Assembly (NCBI GenBank): GCA_051880615.1
Contig: JBJEOH010000061.1
Location: forward strand, 124,001-188,000
Direction: 5' to 3'
Length of the DNA: 64,000 nucleotides
Origin: UBA7067 sp051880615
GTDB taxonomy: Bacteria > Bacillota > Clostridia > Oscillospirales > Acutalibacteraceae
The notes beneath the pieces were generated by a model that was not told where the DNA came from, did no database searches, and was given only the letters and a program-made list of their open reading frames with translations. Within the stretch, counting starts at the first letter, position 1. Every line of letters starts with the position of its first letter. This document shows positions 34,335 to 43,158 of the stretch, one piece after another. The translations under genes were made by a program, and so were the position numbers.

Positions 34335-35699
34335 TTGGCATTTGGCGAAAAAATACTTAACTACAAAGACGATATATTAAACGACTTAAAGGAGCTTGTT
34401 GCGATTGAGTCGGTTTCCTCGCAATCGCCCGACGAGGCAAAGCGTGCGCTTGAATTTATGCTTAAAAGAGCGCAGGAAATGGGGCTTGAAACCGAGAGCG
34501 TTGAGGATATTGCAGGTCATGTTCAATACGGCAGCGGCGGTAAGCTGTGCGGTGTGCTCACTCACCTTGATGTAGTTCCGGCAGGCTCAGGCTGGAGCAG
34601 CAACGCTTTTGCTCTTTCAAGGCGTGACGGCAGACTCTACGGCAGAGGTGTTGCTGACGACAAGGGTGCGGCGGTTGTTGCGCTGTACTGCTTGAAGGCA
34701 CTCAAGGACGAGGGTGTAATCGGCAAAAACACACTGAGAGCTATTTTCGGCACAAGAGAAGAGGTCGGAATGGAGGACATGGAGGCTTATTTCAAGGCTC
34801 AGCCTATGCCCGATATGAGCTTTACGCCCGACTGTGACTATGGCATCTGCGTAAGCGAAAAGGGAATAATGCAGCTTGAAATCTCTGCTCCCGACAACGA
34901 CGGAACATTCCTGAATGAGTTCCGCGCAGGAAATGCAGTCAATGCCGTTCCCGACAAGGCTTATGTTCTGCTCGACTGCTCCGAGTCCGACGAGCATCAG
35001 CTCTACCGCTTTGCAGACGCAAAGACTAATGTTGACTTTGAGTTCAAATACACCATAGACGGTATGATGATAATTGCAACGGGCAAGGCTTCTCACGCCT
35101 GTGAGCCGCAAAACGGCGTAAACGCGGCGGCTCAGCTGATTGACCTTTTGACCTCAAACTTCGGTTACAGAGGACTCGGCTCGCTTATTGGCTTTATCGA
35201 CTCTGCAATCGGCGTTGAAACCAACGGCAATTCGCTTGGTATAAAGATGCGTGACAGTGCGTCAGGCTCACTGTCGCTTTGCTTAAGCACCGTAACTGTG
35301 ACCGAGAATTCCGCAAAGGCTACGATAGATGTTCGCTATCCCGTTACAATGGACAGCGAGGCTATATTATACAGAATACGCAAGGCGACTCAGAAAGAGG
35401 GACTTAGCGTGAAAGTCATCTGTCACCACAAGCCGCTGCATTTAAGCGAGGATTCGCCGCAGATTGAGCTGCTCAAAGGCTCATACAGGGAGATAATGGG
35501 CGAGGAGCCGAAGCTTTTCTCAACAGGCGGCGGCACATATGCACGCGAGCTTGGCGGCAACGGCGTTGCGTTCGGGCCTGTTTTCCCCGATGATTACAGC
35601 AATATGCACGAGTGCGACGAGTCGCTCGATGAGGAAAAATTCTTCCTGCACGCTCAGATTTGTTTGCAGGCTATGTATGATATGATTAATTTAGAGTGA
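34335..35699 (+). CDS. pepV: M20 family dipeptidase PepV
   Basis: 454 aa from a TTG at 34335, eight bases after GGAGA; an ATG at 34326 touches that site and is less likely. LTHLDVVPAGSGW holds the metal-binding His/Asp and YGRGVADDKGAA the second Asp; FGTREEVGMEDMEAY carries the catalytic Glu. PepV cleaves dipeptides, including Xaa-D-Ala and beta-Ala-dipeptides. The frame ends ...MINLE with its TGA inside a repeat (GAGTGAAGAG), so the repeat supplies the stop. Confidence 0.9.
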   Translation: MAFGEKILNYKDDILNDLKELVAIESVSSQSPDEAKRALEFMLKRAQEMGLETESVEDIAGHVQYGSGGKLCGVLTHLDVVPAGSGWSSNAFALSRRDGRLYGRGVADDKGAAVVALYCLKALKDEGVIGKNTLRAIFGTREEVGMEDMEAYFKAQPMPDMSFTPDCDYGICVSEKGIMQLEISAPDNDGTFLNEFRAGNAVNAVPDKAYVLLDCSESDEHQLYRFADAKTNVDFEFKYTIDGMMIIATGKASHACEPQNGVNAAAQLIDLLTSNFGYRGLGSLIGFIDSAIGVETNGNSLGIKMRDSASGSLSLCLSTVTVTENSAKATIDVRYPVTMDSEAILYRIRKATQKEGLSVKVICHHKPLHLSEDSPQIELLKGSYREIMGEEPKLFSTGGGTYARELGGNGVAFGPVFPDDYSNMHECDESLDEEKFFLHAQICLQAMYDMINLE

Positions 35700-35727
35700 A
35701 GAGTGGAGAGTGGAGAGTGGAAACGAG

Positions 35728-35850
35728 GTTGTAGGGAACAGGCTTGCCTGTTCCGGTTCGCTCTTATGAATGTTATACTCTATTATGATTTTGTTTAAAA
35801 TCGCAATATCTGCCACTATCCCGGAACGGTCAAGACCGTTCCCTACGAAC
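35728..35850 (+). repeat. MITE-like palindromic element, copy 5
   Basis: Same structure as copy 4, preceded by minisatellite 35693-35720. It is followed by AAAGAGCAGCGTAGCTGCGACACCC and several CTAAAAACTC units (about 35880-35970). Confidence 0.9.
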
Positions 35851-35985
35851 TCACAGACTTGTTACGAGTTTTTCTTTATTCAAAGAGCAGCGTAGCTGCG
35901 ACACCCAACTCAAAACTCTAAACTAAAAACTAAAAACTCCACACTCAAACCTAAAAACTCAAAACTCTATCCAAATGGTGATTTT

Positions 35986-36798
35986 ATGACGGCTAATTCA
36001 ATTATCAAAAAGCAGACAAGGGGATACCTACAGGGCAGCTGGGCGGCTTTGGCGGCAGCATTTCTTGTTATATTCGTGCCGCTTTCGCTTGCAAGCGCTA
36101 TTGAAACCGTGATGATTTTCTTTGGTCTGGACGGTCTGTCGGTGACAGAGCTTCTGCAAAAGGCTGACAAGGATATGACGCTTACAATCGCTTATGCATC
36201 GGTTGCAGCGGTAATACTTCTTGTGTTTATTTTTTCACTGCCGCTTTTGTCGGGCTTTTTCAGAATGTCGGCGGCTGTCGCAAACGGTGAAACGGCGCAG
36301 TGCAGCGACTTGTTTTACTTCTTTGAAAAGGGAAAATACGCCGACGCACTCGGCTTTAATATGAGCCTTGCAGTGCGCTGTCTTTTGTGGACGGTGCTGT
36401 CGTTCCTGCCTGCGGCTGCGTGTGTCGTTGTGCAGAAAATGGGAATACTCGGCTCGCTTTCGTGGATGACGACGATTTTAGGCGTTCTTATGATGACGCT
36501 CGGCGTTGTGCTGTCGGTTGTGCTTAATTCAAGATATTTCCTTGCGCAGTACCTTTTTGTGACGGCTGACGGACAGGGTGAGCAGGCAAAAAACGCCATA
36601 AGGATTTCGGTTAAGCTGATGAGGGGCAACAGGAAAAAGTATCTGTCACTTCTTGTTTCGTTCCTGCCGTGGATAGCACTTACATTTTTTGTTTTGCCTG
36701 CTCTTTACACAGTGCCGTATATGATGGTCAGCTTTGCGAACAGCGCAAAGTGGATTTGCGGCAATGCCGCAGAGTGGAGAGTGGAGAGTGAAGAGTGA
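35986..36798 (+). CDS. DUF975-like membrane protein, C-terminus made of repeat DNA
   Basis: 270 aa with about six TM helices. KKQTRGYLQGSWAALAAAFL at the N-terminus and SVKLMRGNRKKYLSLLVSFL before the last helices resemble DUF975 integral membrane proteins. The last ten residues (AAEWRVESEE) are encoded by GAGTGGAGAGTGGAGAGTGA repeat DNA, which also gives the stop. The native end was probably around residue 258. The glycosyltransferase gene follows by 16 nt. Confidence 0.7.
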   Translation: MTANSIIKKQTRGYLQGSWAALAAAFLVIFVPLSLASAIETVMIFFGLDGLSVTELLQKADKDMTLTIAYASVAAVILLVFIFSLPLLSGFFRMSAAVANGETAQCSDLFYFFEKGKYADALGFNMSLAVRCLLWTVLSFLPAAACVVVQKMGILGSLSWMTTILGVLMMTLGVVLSVVLNSRYFLAQYLFVTADGQGEQAKNAIRISVKLMRGNRKKYLSLLVSFLPWIALTFFVLPALYTVPYMMVSFANSAKWICGNAAEWRVESEE

Positions 36799-36806
36799 AG
36801 AACGGA
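36771..36806. repeat. Minisatellite fused to coding sequence
   Basis: GAGTGGAGAGTGGAGAGTGA units form the end of the DUF975-like frame and the spacer to the GT2 start. Confidence 0.8.
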
Positions 36807-36814
36807 GAAACACT

Positions 36815-37876
36815 ATGCTTATTTCACTTTGTATAATTGCATACAACGAGGAGCGCGCGCTTGAGCGGCTCTTTGATGATATAAAGGCGCAGAGCTTTCC
36901 TAAGGACAAGACCCAGCTTGTGCTTGTCAACAGTCGCTCAACCGACAGCACTCGCCGCATTATGGAAAGCTTTGCCGAAAACAACAGTGAGTATCACAGT
37001 GTAATCGTTGTCAACTGCCGCAAGAGGTTGCAGGCGGCGGCTTGGAACACTGCGATAACGCACTCAACGGGCGATATTATAATCCGCCTTGACGCTCACA
37101 GCACAATCCCTGCCGATTTTCTGGCGCGCAATGCGTCGGTAATTGAAAGCGGCGAGTATGTCTGCGGCGGTGCAAGACCAACTAAAGCAGAGAACGAAAC
37201 GCCGTGGCAGCTTACTCTGCTTGCGGCGGAGGAGTCGATGTTCGGCAGCTCCTTTGCAAGCTACAGGCGTGAAAGCGATGAACGGCGATATGTGGATTCT
37301 CTGTTTCACGGCGCTTACCGCAGGGAGGTTTTTCAAAAGGTTGGCGGCTTTAACGAGCAGCTCGGCAGAACCGAGGACAACGAGATGCACTACCGTATAA
37401 GGCAGGCCGGGTATAAAATCTGCTGTGATCCGAGTATAAAATCGTTTCAGTATATACGCAGCAGCCTGCCGAAGATGATAAAGCAGAAGTTCGGCAACGG
37501 CTTGTGGGTAGCCCTGACTCTCGGCATCAGCCCCAAGTGCATTTCAATCTTTCATTTTGCGCCGCTGTGCTTTGTTTCAGCGCTCATAATTTTTGCTATA
37601 ACCGCTTTATTCGGCTTTGCACTGCCGCTTATTGTGCTTTTGTGCGTGTATGGCCTTTTTGATTTGCTGATAACGGCAGGTGCGTTTTTCTCAGAAAGAA
37701 AATATCCGCACTTCCTGCTTTTGCCCTTTGTTTTCCCGATCCTTCATCTGTCCTACGGCATAGGCAGTCTTTGGGGACTTATTAAAATGCCGTTCTGGGC
37801 GCCTGACGCACGGCGAAAGTCGAAAAGAGGAATCGAGAGAGTTAAGCGGCGCATAGCTCCGCAGAGTGGAGAGTGA
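36815..37876 (+). CDS. Glycosyltransferase family 2 (ExoA-like) with C-terminal TM helices
   Basis: 353 aa from the ATG at 36815 behind CGGAGAAA; a longer reading starts inside repeat DNA. LISLCIIAYNEERALERLF and VNSRSTDSTRRI form the nucleotide-sugar site; GDIIIRLDAHSTIP is the DxD-like motif, and GRTEDNEMHYRIRQ holds the catalytic ED region. Hydrophobic helices lie at about 245-320. Similar to succinoglycan GT ExoA. The final residues IAPQSGE come from repeat DNA. Part of an envelope-polymer run with DUF975 and LicD. Confidence 0.88.
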   Translation: MLISLCIIAYNEERALERLFDDIKAQSFPKDKTQLVLVNSRSTDSTRRIMESFAENNSEYHSVIVVNCRKRLQAAAWNTAITHSTGDIIIRLDAHSTIPADFLARNASVIESGEYVCGGARPTKAENETPWQLTLLAAEESMFGSSFASYRRESDERRYVDSLFHGAYRREVFQKVGGFNEQLGRTEDNEMHYRIRQAGYKICCDPSIKSFQYIRSSLPKMIKQKFGNGLWVALTLGISPKCISIFHFAPLCFVSALIIFAITALFGFALPLIVLLCVYGLFDLLITAGAFFSERKYPHFLLLPFVFPILHLSYGIGSLWGLIKMPFWAPDARRKSKRGIERVKRRIAPQSGE

Positions 37877-37895
37877 AGAGTGGAGAGAGAAGAGA
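37861..37895. repeat. Minisatellite at the GT2 3' end
   Basis: GCAGAGTGGAGAGTGAAGAG contains the GT2 stop (TGA) and spans to the licD ribosome-binding site. Confidence 0.8.
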
Positions 37896-37914
37896 ATAAG
37901 GGAGAAAGCTGACT

Positions 37915-38790
37915 ATGGGGAACAAAAACAACATACAGCCTGTTAAGCTTGACAGAGATACAATACGGCGTTTGCAGCTCAAGGAGCTTGACGCGCTTAT
38001 ATATTTCAAGGAGTTCTGCGACGAGCATAATCTGCTCTTTTACTTCTGCGGCGGCTGCTGCATAGGCACACTCAGAAACGGCGGCTTTATCCCTTGGGAC
38101 GACGATATTGATGTTTTTATGCCGAGGAGCGACTATGAACGCTTGCCGAAGCTTTGGAAGAAGTATTCAAAAAATCCGCGATTCCTGTGCCTTAAAACAG
38201 ACGACGAGGTTTTTACGGGCAATATTTTCACTACTATTGTTGACACCTCTGCTACCTGCGTTAAGATGAATCAGGTTGACATTGATGTTCCGCACGGTCT
38301 TGTGATGGATGTTTTTCCGCTTGACGGCTGTCCTAAAGGCTTTAAAAGAAAAATGCAGAAGCTTTGGGCGATGATTTACGCTCTGTTTTTGGCTCAGGTT
38401 GTGCCTGAAAAGCACGGCGGAATGATTGCGCTCGGCAGCAGGGTGCTGCTTGGGATTTTCCGAGGCGATAAAATCAGGAGAAAAATCTGGCGGCTTGCCG
38501 AGCGAAAAATGTCGCAATACAAAATTGAGGACTGTGACTGTATAACCGAGCTTTGCGCAGGGCCAAAGTATATGTCGCTTGAATACCCGAAGGAGATTTT
38601 TGCAAGCGCAACCTTAAAGGAATTTGAGGGGCTTATGATGCCGATACCCGTTGGGTACGATACATACCTCAAAATGGCGTTTGGCGACTATATGAGCGTG
38701 CCGCCCGAAAGCGAGCAGATTCCGCACCACGATTTATATTCTCTTGACTTGGACAAGCCGTGCGGCACGAAGTGCCGCAGAGGAGAGTGA
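37915..38790 (+). CDS. LicD family phosphotransferase
   Basis: 291 aa. LLFYFCGGCCIGTLRNGGFI and PWDDDIDVFMPRSDYERL are the LicD nucleotidyltransferase-fold motifs with the DDDID metal site; a second acidic patch lies near VMDVFPLDGCPKGFKRK. LicD enzymes attach phosphocholine or similar groups to teichoic acids and capsules. The last residues (CRRGE) and the stop are in repeat DNA. With tarI/tarJ downstream it suggests a substituted ribitol- or glycerol-phosphate wall polymer (inference). Confidence 0.88.
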   Translation: MGNKNNIQPVKLDRDTIRRLQLKELDALIYFKEFCDEHNLLFYFCGGCCIGTLRNGGFIPWDDDIDVFMPRSDYERLPKLWKKYSKNPRFLCLKTDDEVFTGNIFTTIVDTSATCVKMNQVDIDVPHGLVMDVFPLDGCPKGFKRKMQKLWAMIYALFLAQVVPEKHGGMIALGSRVLLGIFRGDKIRRKIWRLAERKMSQYKIEDCDCITELCAGPKYMSLEYPKEIFASATLKEFEGLMMPIPVGYDTYLKMAFGDYMSVPPESEQIPHHDLYSLDLDKPCGTKCRRGE

Positions 38791-38940
38791 AGAGTGAAGA
38801 GTGAAGAGTGAAGAGTGGAGAGTGGAGAGTGAAGAGTGGAGAGTGGAGAGTGAAGAGTGGAGAGTGGAGAGTGAAGAGTGGAGAGTGGAGAGTGGAGAGT
38901 TAAGAGTTGTGAGTTAAAAGTTGAGCGTTAAGAGTTGAGA
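38781..38940. repeat. Long GAGAGTGGA/GAGTGAA minisatellite
   Basis: The longest tract of this family (about 160 bp), starting within the licD stop codon. It decays into AGAGTT units, then a CAAAGAGCAGCGCAGCTGCG block (38977-39000) and inverted repeat units (39003-39027). Confidence 0.9.
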
Positions 38941-39050
38941 ATTAGGAATGTGCGGTTAGTCAATTCTCAAAATTCAAAGAGCAGCGCAGCTGCGACAACC
39001 ATATCTCCACTCTTAACTCTACACTCTGATAAATATTCGGAGGAAACATT

Positions 39051-40919
39051 ATGAGAAAAACGATGAAAAAAATCACATCAGTCCTGCTCGGTGCGGCGTT
39101 GGCTGTATCGACAACCGTATGCGCCTTTGCAGCTGAGAGTACGACAACTGACTTTTGCATTAAGATTGTCCACACAAACGACATTCACGCAAGAGTTGAG
39201 GAGAACGCAAAAAGCGGAATTATCGGTATGCCGAAGCTTAAAAGCCTGATTGACAGCTTCACCGATGCTTCGGATATGGAATTGGTGCTTGATTCGGGCG
39301 ATTTGTTCCACGGTCAGTCGATTGCAACGCTTGTCAAGGGTGAGTCTATAGCCGAGCTTGTAAAGGCGTGCGGCTATGACGCAATGACGGCAGGCAACCA
39401 CGACTGGAACTATGGCAAGGACAGGCTCAAGGAGCTTGCGAAAATGGCTTCCGTTGAAATGCTCACAGGCAATGTTGTTGACGAAAACGGCGAGCGTTTC
39501 TTTGACAATCAATACTATTTTGAAACCGCCGAGAAGAACGGTCAGGAGCTTAAGGTCGGTGTTTTCGGCGTAATTGACCCTGATATTTACAGTAAAACGG
39601 CTCAGGCGAATGTTGAGGGACTGACCTTTACAGACCCTGTCGCATACGCAAACAAGGCGTCAGCTGAGCTTGAGGAAATGGGCTGTGATGTTGTAATTGC
39701 TCTTACTCACACCTACAACCCAACTCAGCTTGCCGCAAGTGTTGACGGTGTTGATTTGTGGCTTGTAGGTCACGAGCATATCGACATAAACACAGAGGTT
39801 ACAACCCCGGACGGCTCAAAATCATTGGTTGTTGAAAACGGCTGTTACCTCTATGAGGCCGGCTTAATCGACCTCGACTGCTCGCTTGATTCAGACGGCG
39901 AGGTTGCCGATATAAAAATTAATGCCGACAAGGCTGATTATTCAACCGCCGGCACGCTGGAGGAGAACGCACAGGTTAAGTCTGTGCTGGACGATATAAA
40001 GGCTCAGCAGAGCGTGATTTTAAATCAGGTTGTGGGCACATCTCCTGCCGAGCTTGACGGCGTGTGGGAAAATCTGAGAATTGACGAAACAAACCTCGGC
40101 AGAGCCGTAACCGACGCTTATCTGCTTGAAACGGGAGCTGACATAGCCTTTGAAAACGCAGGCGGTATCCGCGCGTCGGTAAAGCAGGGCGAGGTTACCT
40201 ACGGCGACATAATCGGCGTAAGCCCGTTTGGAAATTACATTGTTACAAAGCAGATTACAGGCAGTCAGCTTAAGGAGATACTCGAAACAAGTATTGACAT
40301 TCAGAAAAAGAGCATTTATGCTTATGAATCAGGGGAGTATGACGCTTGGCCCGAGAACAGCGGAAGCTATTTGCAGACAGGCGGCATAACCGCCCGGTAT
40401 AACCTCGACCTTGAATACGGCAGCAGAGTAATCTCTGTTAAGGTAGGCGAACAGCCGCTTGACAACGACAAGCTTTACACAGTGGCTGCAAACAACTTTG
40501 TCGCTGTGTCTGAGTATTATCCTCAGCTTGCAAACGGCGAGGAAACAGGCGAATATTCAGCCTGTGACGAAGCGCTCATCAGGTATTTTTCACAGAGCGA
40601 GGATGTTATCTTAAGCAGCGTTACAACGCCGAGAATGGTTAAGACAAGCGCAACCGAGCCTGAAACCGACCCGACAGAGCCGACCGAGGCTACCGACCCG
40701 ACAGGCGATACAGAGCCGACAACAGCAACCGAAAATCCGACAAATGCAACAAGCACACAGTCGGGCGCAACGGCAACAGCAACTCAGAGCACATCAAACA
40801 GCGTAAGCGGCACAGTGAAAACAGGCACAGCGCAGTTTGCAGCAGGTGCGGTTGTTGTACTGTTGATTTCGGCAGGCGCGTTTTATGCGCTTCGCAGGAG
40901 AAAAAAAGTTGAGAGTTAA
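39051..40919 (+). CDS. Surface-anchored 5'-nucleotidase / metallophosphatase
   Basis: 622 aa. Signal peptide to about residue 26. The metallophosphoesterase domain has KIVHTNDIHARVEE, LDSGDLFHGQS, AGNHDWNYG and VGHEHIDIN. The 5'-nucleotidase C-terminal domain (about 320-520) has ENAGGIRASVKQGEVTYGDI. A Thr/Pro/Glu-rich stalk (about 540-590) ends in a TM helix and RRRKK. It releases nucleosides and phosphate outside the cell. It resembles UshA/NutA-type ectonucleotidases. No LPxTG seen. The last residues (VES) run into repeat DNA. Confidence 0.92.
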   Translation: MRKTMKKITSVLLGAALAVSTTVCAFAAESTTTDFCIKIVHTNDIHARVEENAKSGIIGMPKLKSLIDSFTDASDMELVLDSGDLFHGQSIATLVKGESIAELVKACGYDAMTAGNHDWNYGKDRLKELAKMASVEMLTGNVVDENGERFFDNQYYFETAEKNGQELKVGVFGVIDPDIYSKTAQANVEGLTFTDPVAYANKASAELEEMGCDVVIALTHTYNPTQLAASVDGVDLWLVGHEHIDINTEVTTPDGSKSLVVENGCYLYEAGLIDLDCSLDSDGEVADIKINADKADYSTAGTLEENAQVKSVLDDIKAQQSVILNQVVGTSPAELDGVWENLRIDETNLGRAVTDAYLLETGADIAFENAGGIRASVKQGEVTYGDIIGVSPFGNYIVTKQITGSQLKEILETSIDIQKKSIYAYESGEYDAWPENSGSYLQTGGITARYNLDLEYGSRVISVKVGEQPLDNDKLYTVAANNFVAVSEYYPQLANGEETGEYSACDEALIRYFSQSEDVILSSVTTPRMVKTSATEPETDPTEPTEATDPTGDTEPTTATENPTNATSTQSGATATATQSTSNSVSGTVKTGTAQFAAGAVVVLLISAGAFYALRRRKKVES

Positions 40920-40937
40920 GATGTAAACCTGCAACGA

Positions 40938-41058
40938 GTGTAGGGAACTGGCTTGCCTGTTACGGTTCGAATAGATGAATGTTATACCCTGTTATGATTT
41001 TGTTTAAAATCGTAGTTGCTACATCTATCCCGGAACGGTCAAGACCGTTCCCTACGAA
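40938..41058 (+). repeat. MITE-like palindromic element, copy 6
   Basis: Slightly diverged left arm (CTGGCTTGCCTGTTACGG); right arm intact. Followed by inverted minisatellite (41091-41115) before tarI. Confidence 0.85.
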
Positions 41059-41167
41059 TTCACGAACCCGTTACGAGTTCTTCTTATCTCCACTCTTCAC
41101 TCTCCACTCTTAAATATTAGTTCATACATTACTAAAACCAACTTAAAAAATCGGAGGTAAAATTACA

Positions 41168-41887
41168 ATGATTTACGGTGCAATTTTAGCAGGCGGCAGC
41201 GGCACAAGAATGCACATCAGCTCAATGCCGAAGCAGTTTCTGCCGCTCGACAAAAAGCCAATCATCATTCACACTCTTGAAAAAATGCTGACCTGCAGCC
41301 GCTTTGACGCAATCTATCTCGGAATACACCCGAGCTGGATGTCGCATATGGCGGACCTGCTTGAAAAGTATGACCTTGACAGCGAAAAGGTTCATCTTGC
41401 GCCGGGCGGCGGAAGCCGCAACGACACGATTTTTAACATTATTGATGAGATTGAAAAGGATTTCGGCAAAATTGAGGACGACGATATTATCGTAACCCAC
41501 GACGCGGTAAGACCCTTTGTCACGCTCAGGATTCTTGAGGACAACATTAACGCCGCAATAAACTTCGGCGCGTGTGACACCGTTGTTCCCGCAACCGACA
41601 CCATTGTGAAATCGCACGACGGAGTTGATATATCCGAAATTCCCGACCGCAAAATTATGTATCAGGGGCAGACGCCGCAGAGCTTCAACATCAAGCTTTT
41701 AAAGGAGCTTTATGCAAAGCTTAAGCCGAGCGAAAAGGCTATACTCACCGACGCCTGCAAAATCTGCGTTATGAGAGGCGCACCCGTAAAGCTTGTTGAC
41801 GGCGAAATCTCCAATATGAAAATCACCACGGTATCCGACTATAAAATAGCTCAGGTGCTTGTGGGAGGAGAAAAAGAAAGTGATTAA
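41168..41887 (+). CDS. tarI: Ribitol-5-phosphate cytidylyltransferase TarI (IspD family)
   Basis: 239 aa, ATG behind CGGAGGT. AILAGGSGTRMHISSMPKQF is the CTP-binding loop; VTHDAVRPFVT and IMYQGQTPQSFN follow. The IspD fold alone could mean MEP-pathway IspD, but the direct overlap with a TarJ-type reductase points to CDP-ribitol synthesis. It supplies the activated ribitol unit for wall teichoic acid or related polymers. Confidence 0.9.
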   Translation: MIYGAILAGGSGTRMHISSMPKQFLPLDKKPIIIHTLEKMLTCSRFDAIYLGIHPSWMSHMADLLEKYDLDSEKVHLAPGGGSRNDTIFNIIDEIEKDFGKIEDDDIIVTHDAVRPFVTLRILEDNINAAINFGACDTVVPATDTIVKSHDGVDISEIPDRKIMYQGQTPQSFNIKLLKELYAKLKPSEKAILTDACKICVMRGAPVKLVDGEISNMKITTVSDYKIAQVLVGGEKESD

Positions 41888-42893
41888 TTATATATATCAG
41901 CTTGTAAATCCTCAGTTTATATCGGTTAAATATGAGGATACAAATATTGACGGCAATGTGCTTGTAAGACCGAAATATATGTCGATTTGCCAGGCGGACC
42001 AGCGCTATTACCTCGGCAACCGAGATTTGAAAACACTGTCGAAAAAGCTGCCTATGGCGCTTATTCACGAGTGCTGCGGCGAGGTGTTGTCGGACAAAAG
42101 CGGCACCTTCAAGCAGGGTGACCGCGTTGTGCTTATTCCGAATGTACCGGGGCCTGAGCGCGAGGGGATTTTTGAAAATTACAGCGAAGGCTCGCACTTT
42201 TTGTCAAGCGGCTACGACGGCTTTATGTGTGAGTTTGTGGCTATGCAGCCTAATCAGCTTGTCGCAGTGCCTGACATTCCGTGCCAGACAGCGACTATGT
42301 GCGAGCTGTTCAGCGTGGCTCTGCACGCAGTAAAGCGCTTTGATATGACCGCGCATCAGTACCGCGACACCATTGGTATATGGGGTGACGGCAGTATGGC
42401 GTTTATGATAGCCTGCGCGCTTAAGGCGAAGATGCCCAAAAGCAGGATTGTTGTTGTCGGCAAAAACGCGCGCAAGCTCTCGCGCTTTTCATTCGTATCC
42501 GAAACATACTTAACATACACAGTTCCGCCCGAGCTTAAGGTTGACCACGCCTTTGAGTGTGCAGGCGGCGAGGGCTGCTATGACGCAATAAGAGATATTA
42601 TTGCACACATAAGACCGCAGGGGACTATCGGACTTTTAGGCGTGAGCGAGAACTATGTGTCGATAGACACAAGAAATATCCTCGAAAAGGGTCTTACGCT
42701 TGTCGGCAGCAGCCGCAGCGGCAGAGCAGAATTTTTAGAGGCTGCTCAGCTTATGAAAAGCCAGAGAATACGCCGCAGACTCGGCACAATCATACACGAG
42801 GACGAGCCTGTGAAGTCGATTTCGGATATACACAGAGTTTTTGCAACCGACCTCAATACACCGTTCAAGACGGTGTTTGAGTGGAGATTGTAA
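41880..42893 (+). CDS. tarJ: Ribulose-5-phosphate reductase TarJ
   Basis: 337 aa from a GTG at 41880 behind GGGAGGAG, overlapping the tarI end by 8 nt. It is a zinc-alcohol-dehydrogenase-like MDR protein: FKQGDRVVLIPNVPGPEREG and IGIWGDGSMAFMIACALKA (NADPH-binding Rossmann Gly motif, though GDGS replaces the usual GxGxxG spacing). HECCGEV carries likely metal ligands. It reduces ribulose-5-P to ribitol-5-P for TarI. Overlap with tarI indicates coupling. TarF, TarK or TarL polymerases are not in the window. Confidence 0.9.
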   Translation: MINYIYQLVNPQFISVKYEDTNIDGNVLVRPKYMSICQADQRYYLGNRDLKTLSKKLPMALIHECCGEVLSDKSGTFKQGDRVVLIPNVPGPEREGIFENYSEGSHFLSSGYDGFMCEFVAMQPNQLVAVPDIPCQTATMCELFSVALHAVKRFDMTAHQYRDTIGIWGDGSMAFMIACALKAKMPKSRIVVVGKNARKLSRFSFVSETYLTYTVPPELKVDHAFECAGGEGCYDAIRDIIAHIRPQGTIGLLGVSENYVSIDTRNILEKGLTLVGSSRSGRAEFLEAAQLMKSQRIRRRLGTIIHEDEPVKSISDIHRVFATDLNTPFKTVFEWRL

Positions 42894-42932
42894 TTTTTGA
42901 CAATTTTTTTACAGTAATGTATAATCATGAAA

Positions 42933-43080
42933 AAGAGTGGAGAGTGAAGAGTGAAGAGTAGCAACGAGCATAGGCTCCCTTTGAAGGATACTATCCGACC
43001 TTTTTCTTAAATCAAAGAGCCGCTTGCGGCTCTCACCACAATTATGCATTATGTATTATGCATTATGCATTACTCTAAAC
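42933..43080. repeat. Mosaic repeat: minisatellite, GGCTCCCTTTG unit, GCCGCTTGCGGC hairpin, ATTATGCATT tandem
   Basis: Minisatellite (42933-42959), a fragment of a second repeat family (GGCTCCCTTTGAAGGATACT, shared with about 51250-51365), an AAAGAGCCGCTTGCGGC block (43014-43032) and four ATTATGCATT-like units (43049-43075). A CCGCATTGCGG hairpin lies at 43126-43136. Confidence 0.8.
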
Positions 43081-43158
43081 TCTCAAAAGCCTTAGTCTGT
43101 TAAACAATATATTATTCATTAGTACCGCATTGCGGTGCAACAAAGGGGATATCAGACG

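Noticed and set aside
38781..38940. Tandem repeats considered as a CRISPR array
   Set aside because: Units are 9-14 bp, directly tandem and without unique spacers; no cas genes in the window.
41168..41887. Call of IspD (isoprenoid pathway) for the cytidylyltransferase
   Set aside because: Same fold, but the 8-nt overlap with a TarJ-type reductase favours TarI; kept as an alternative only.
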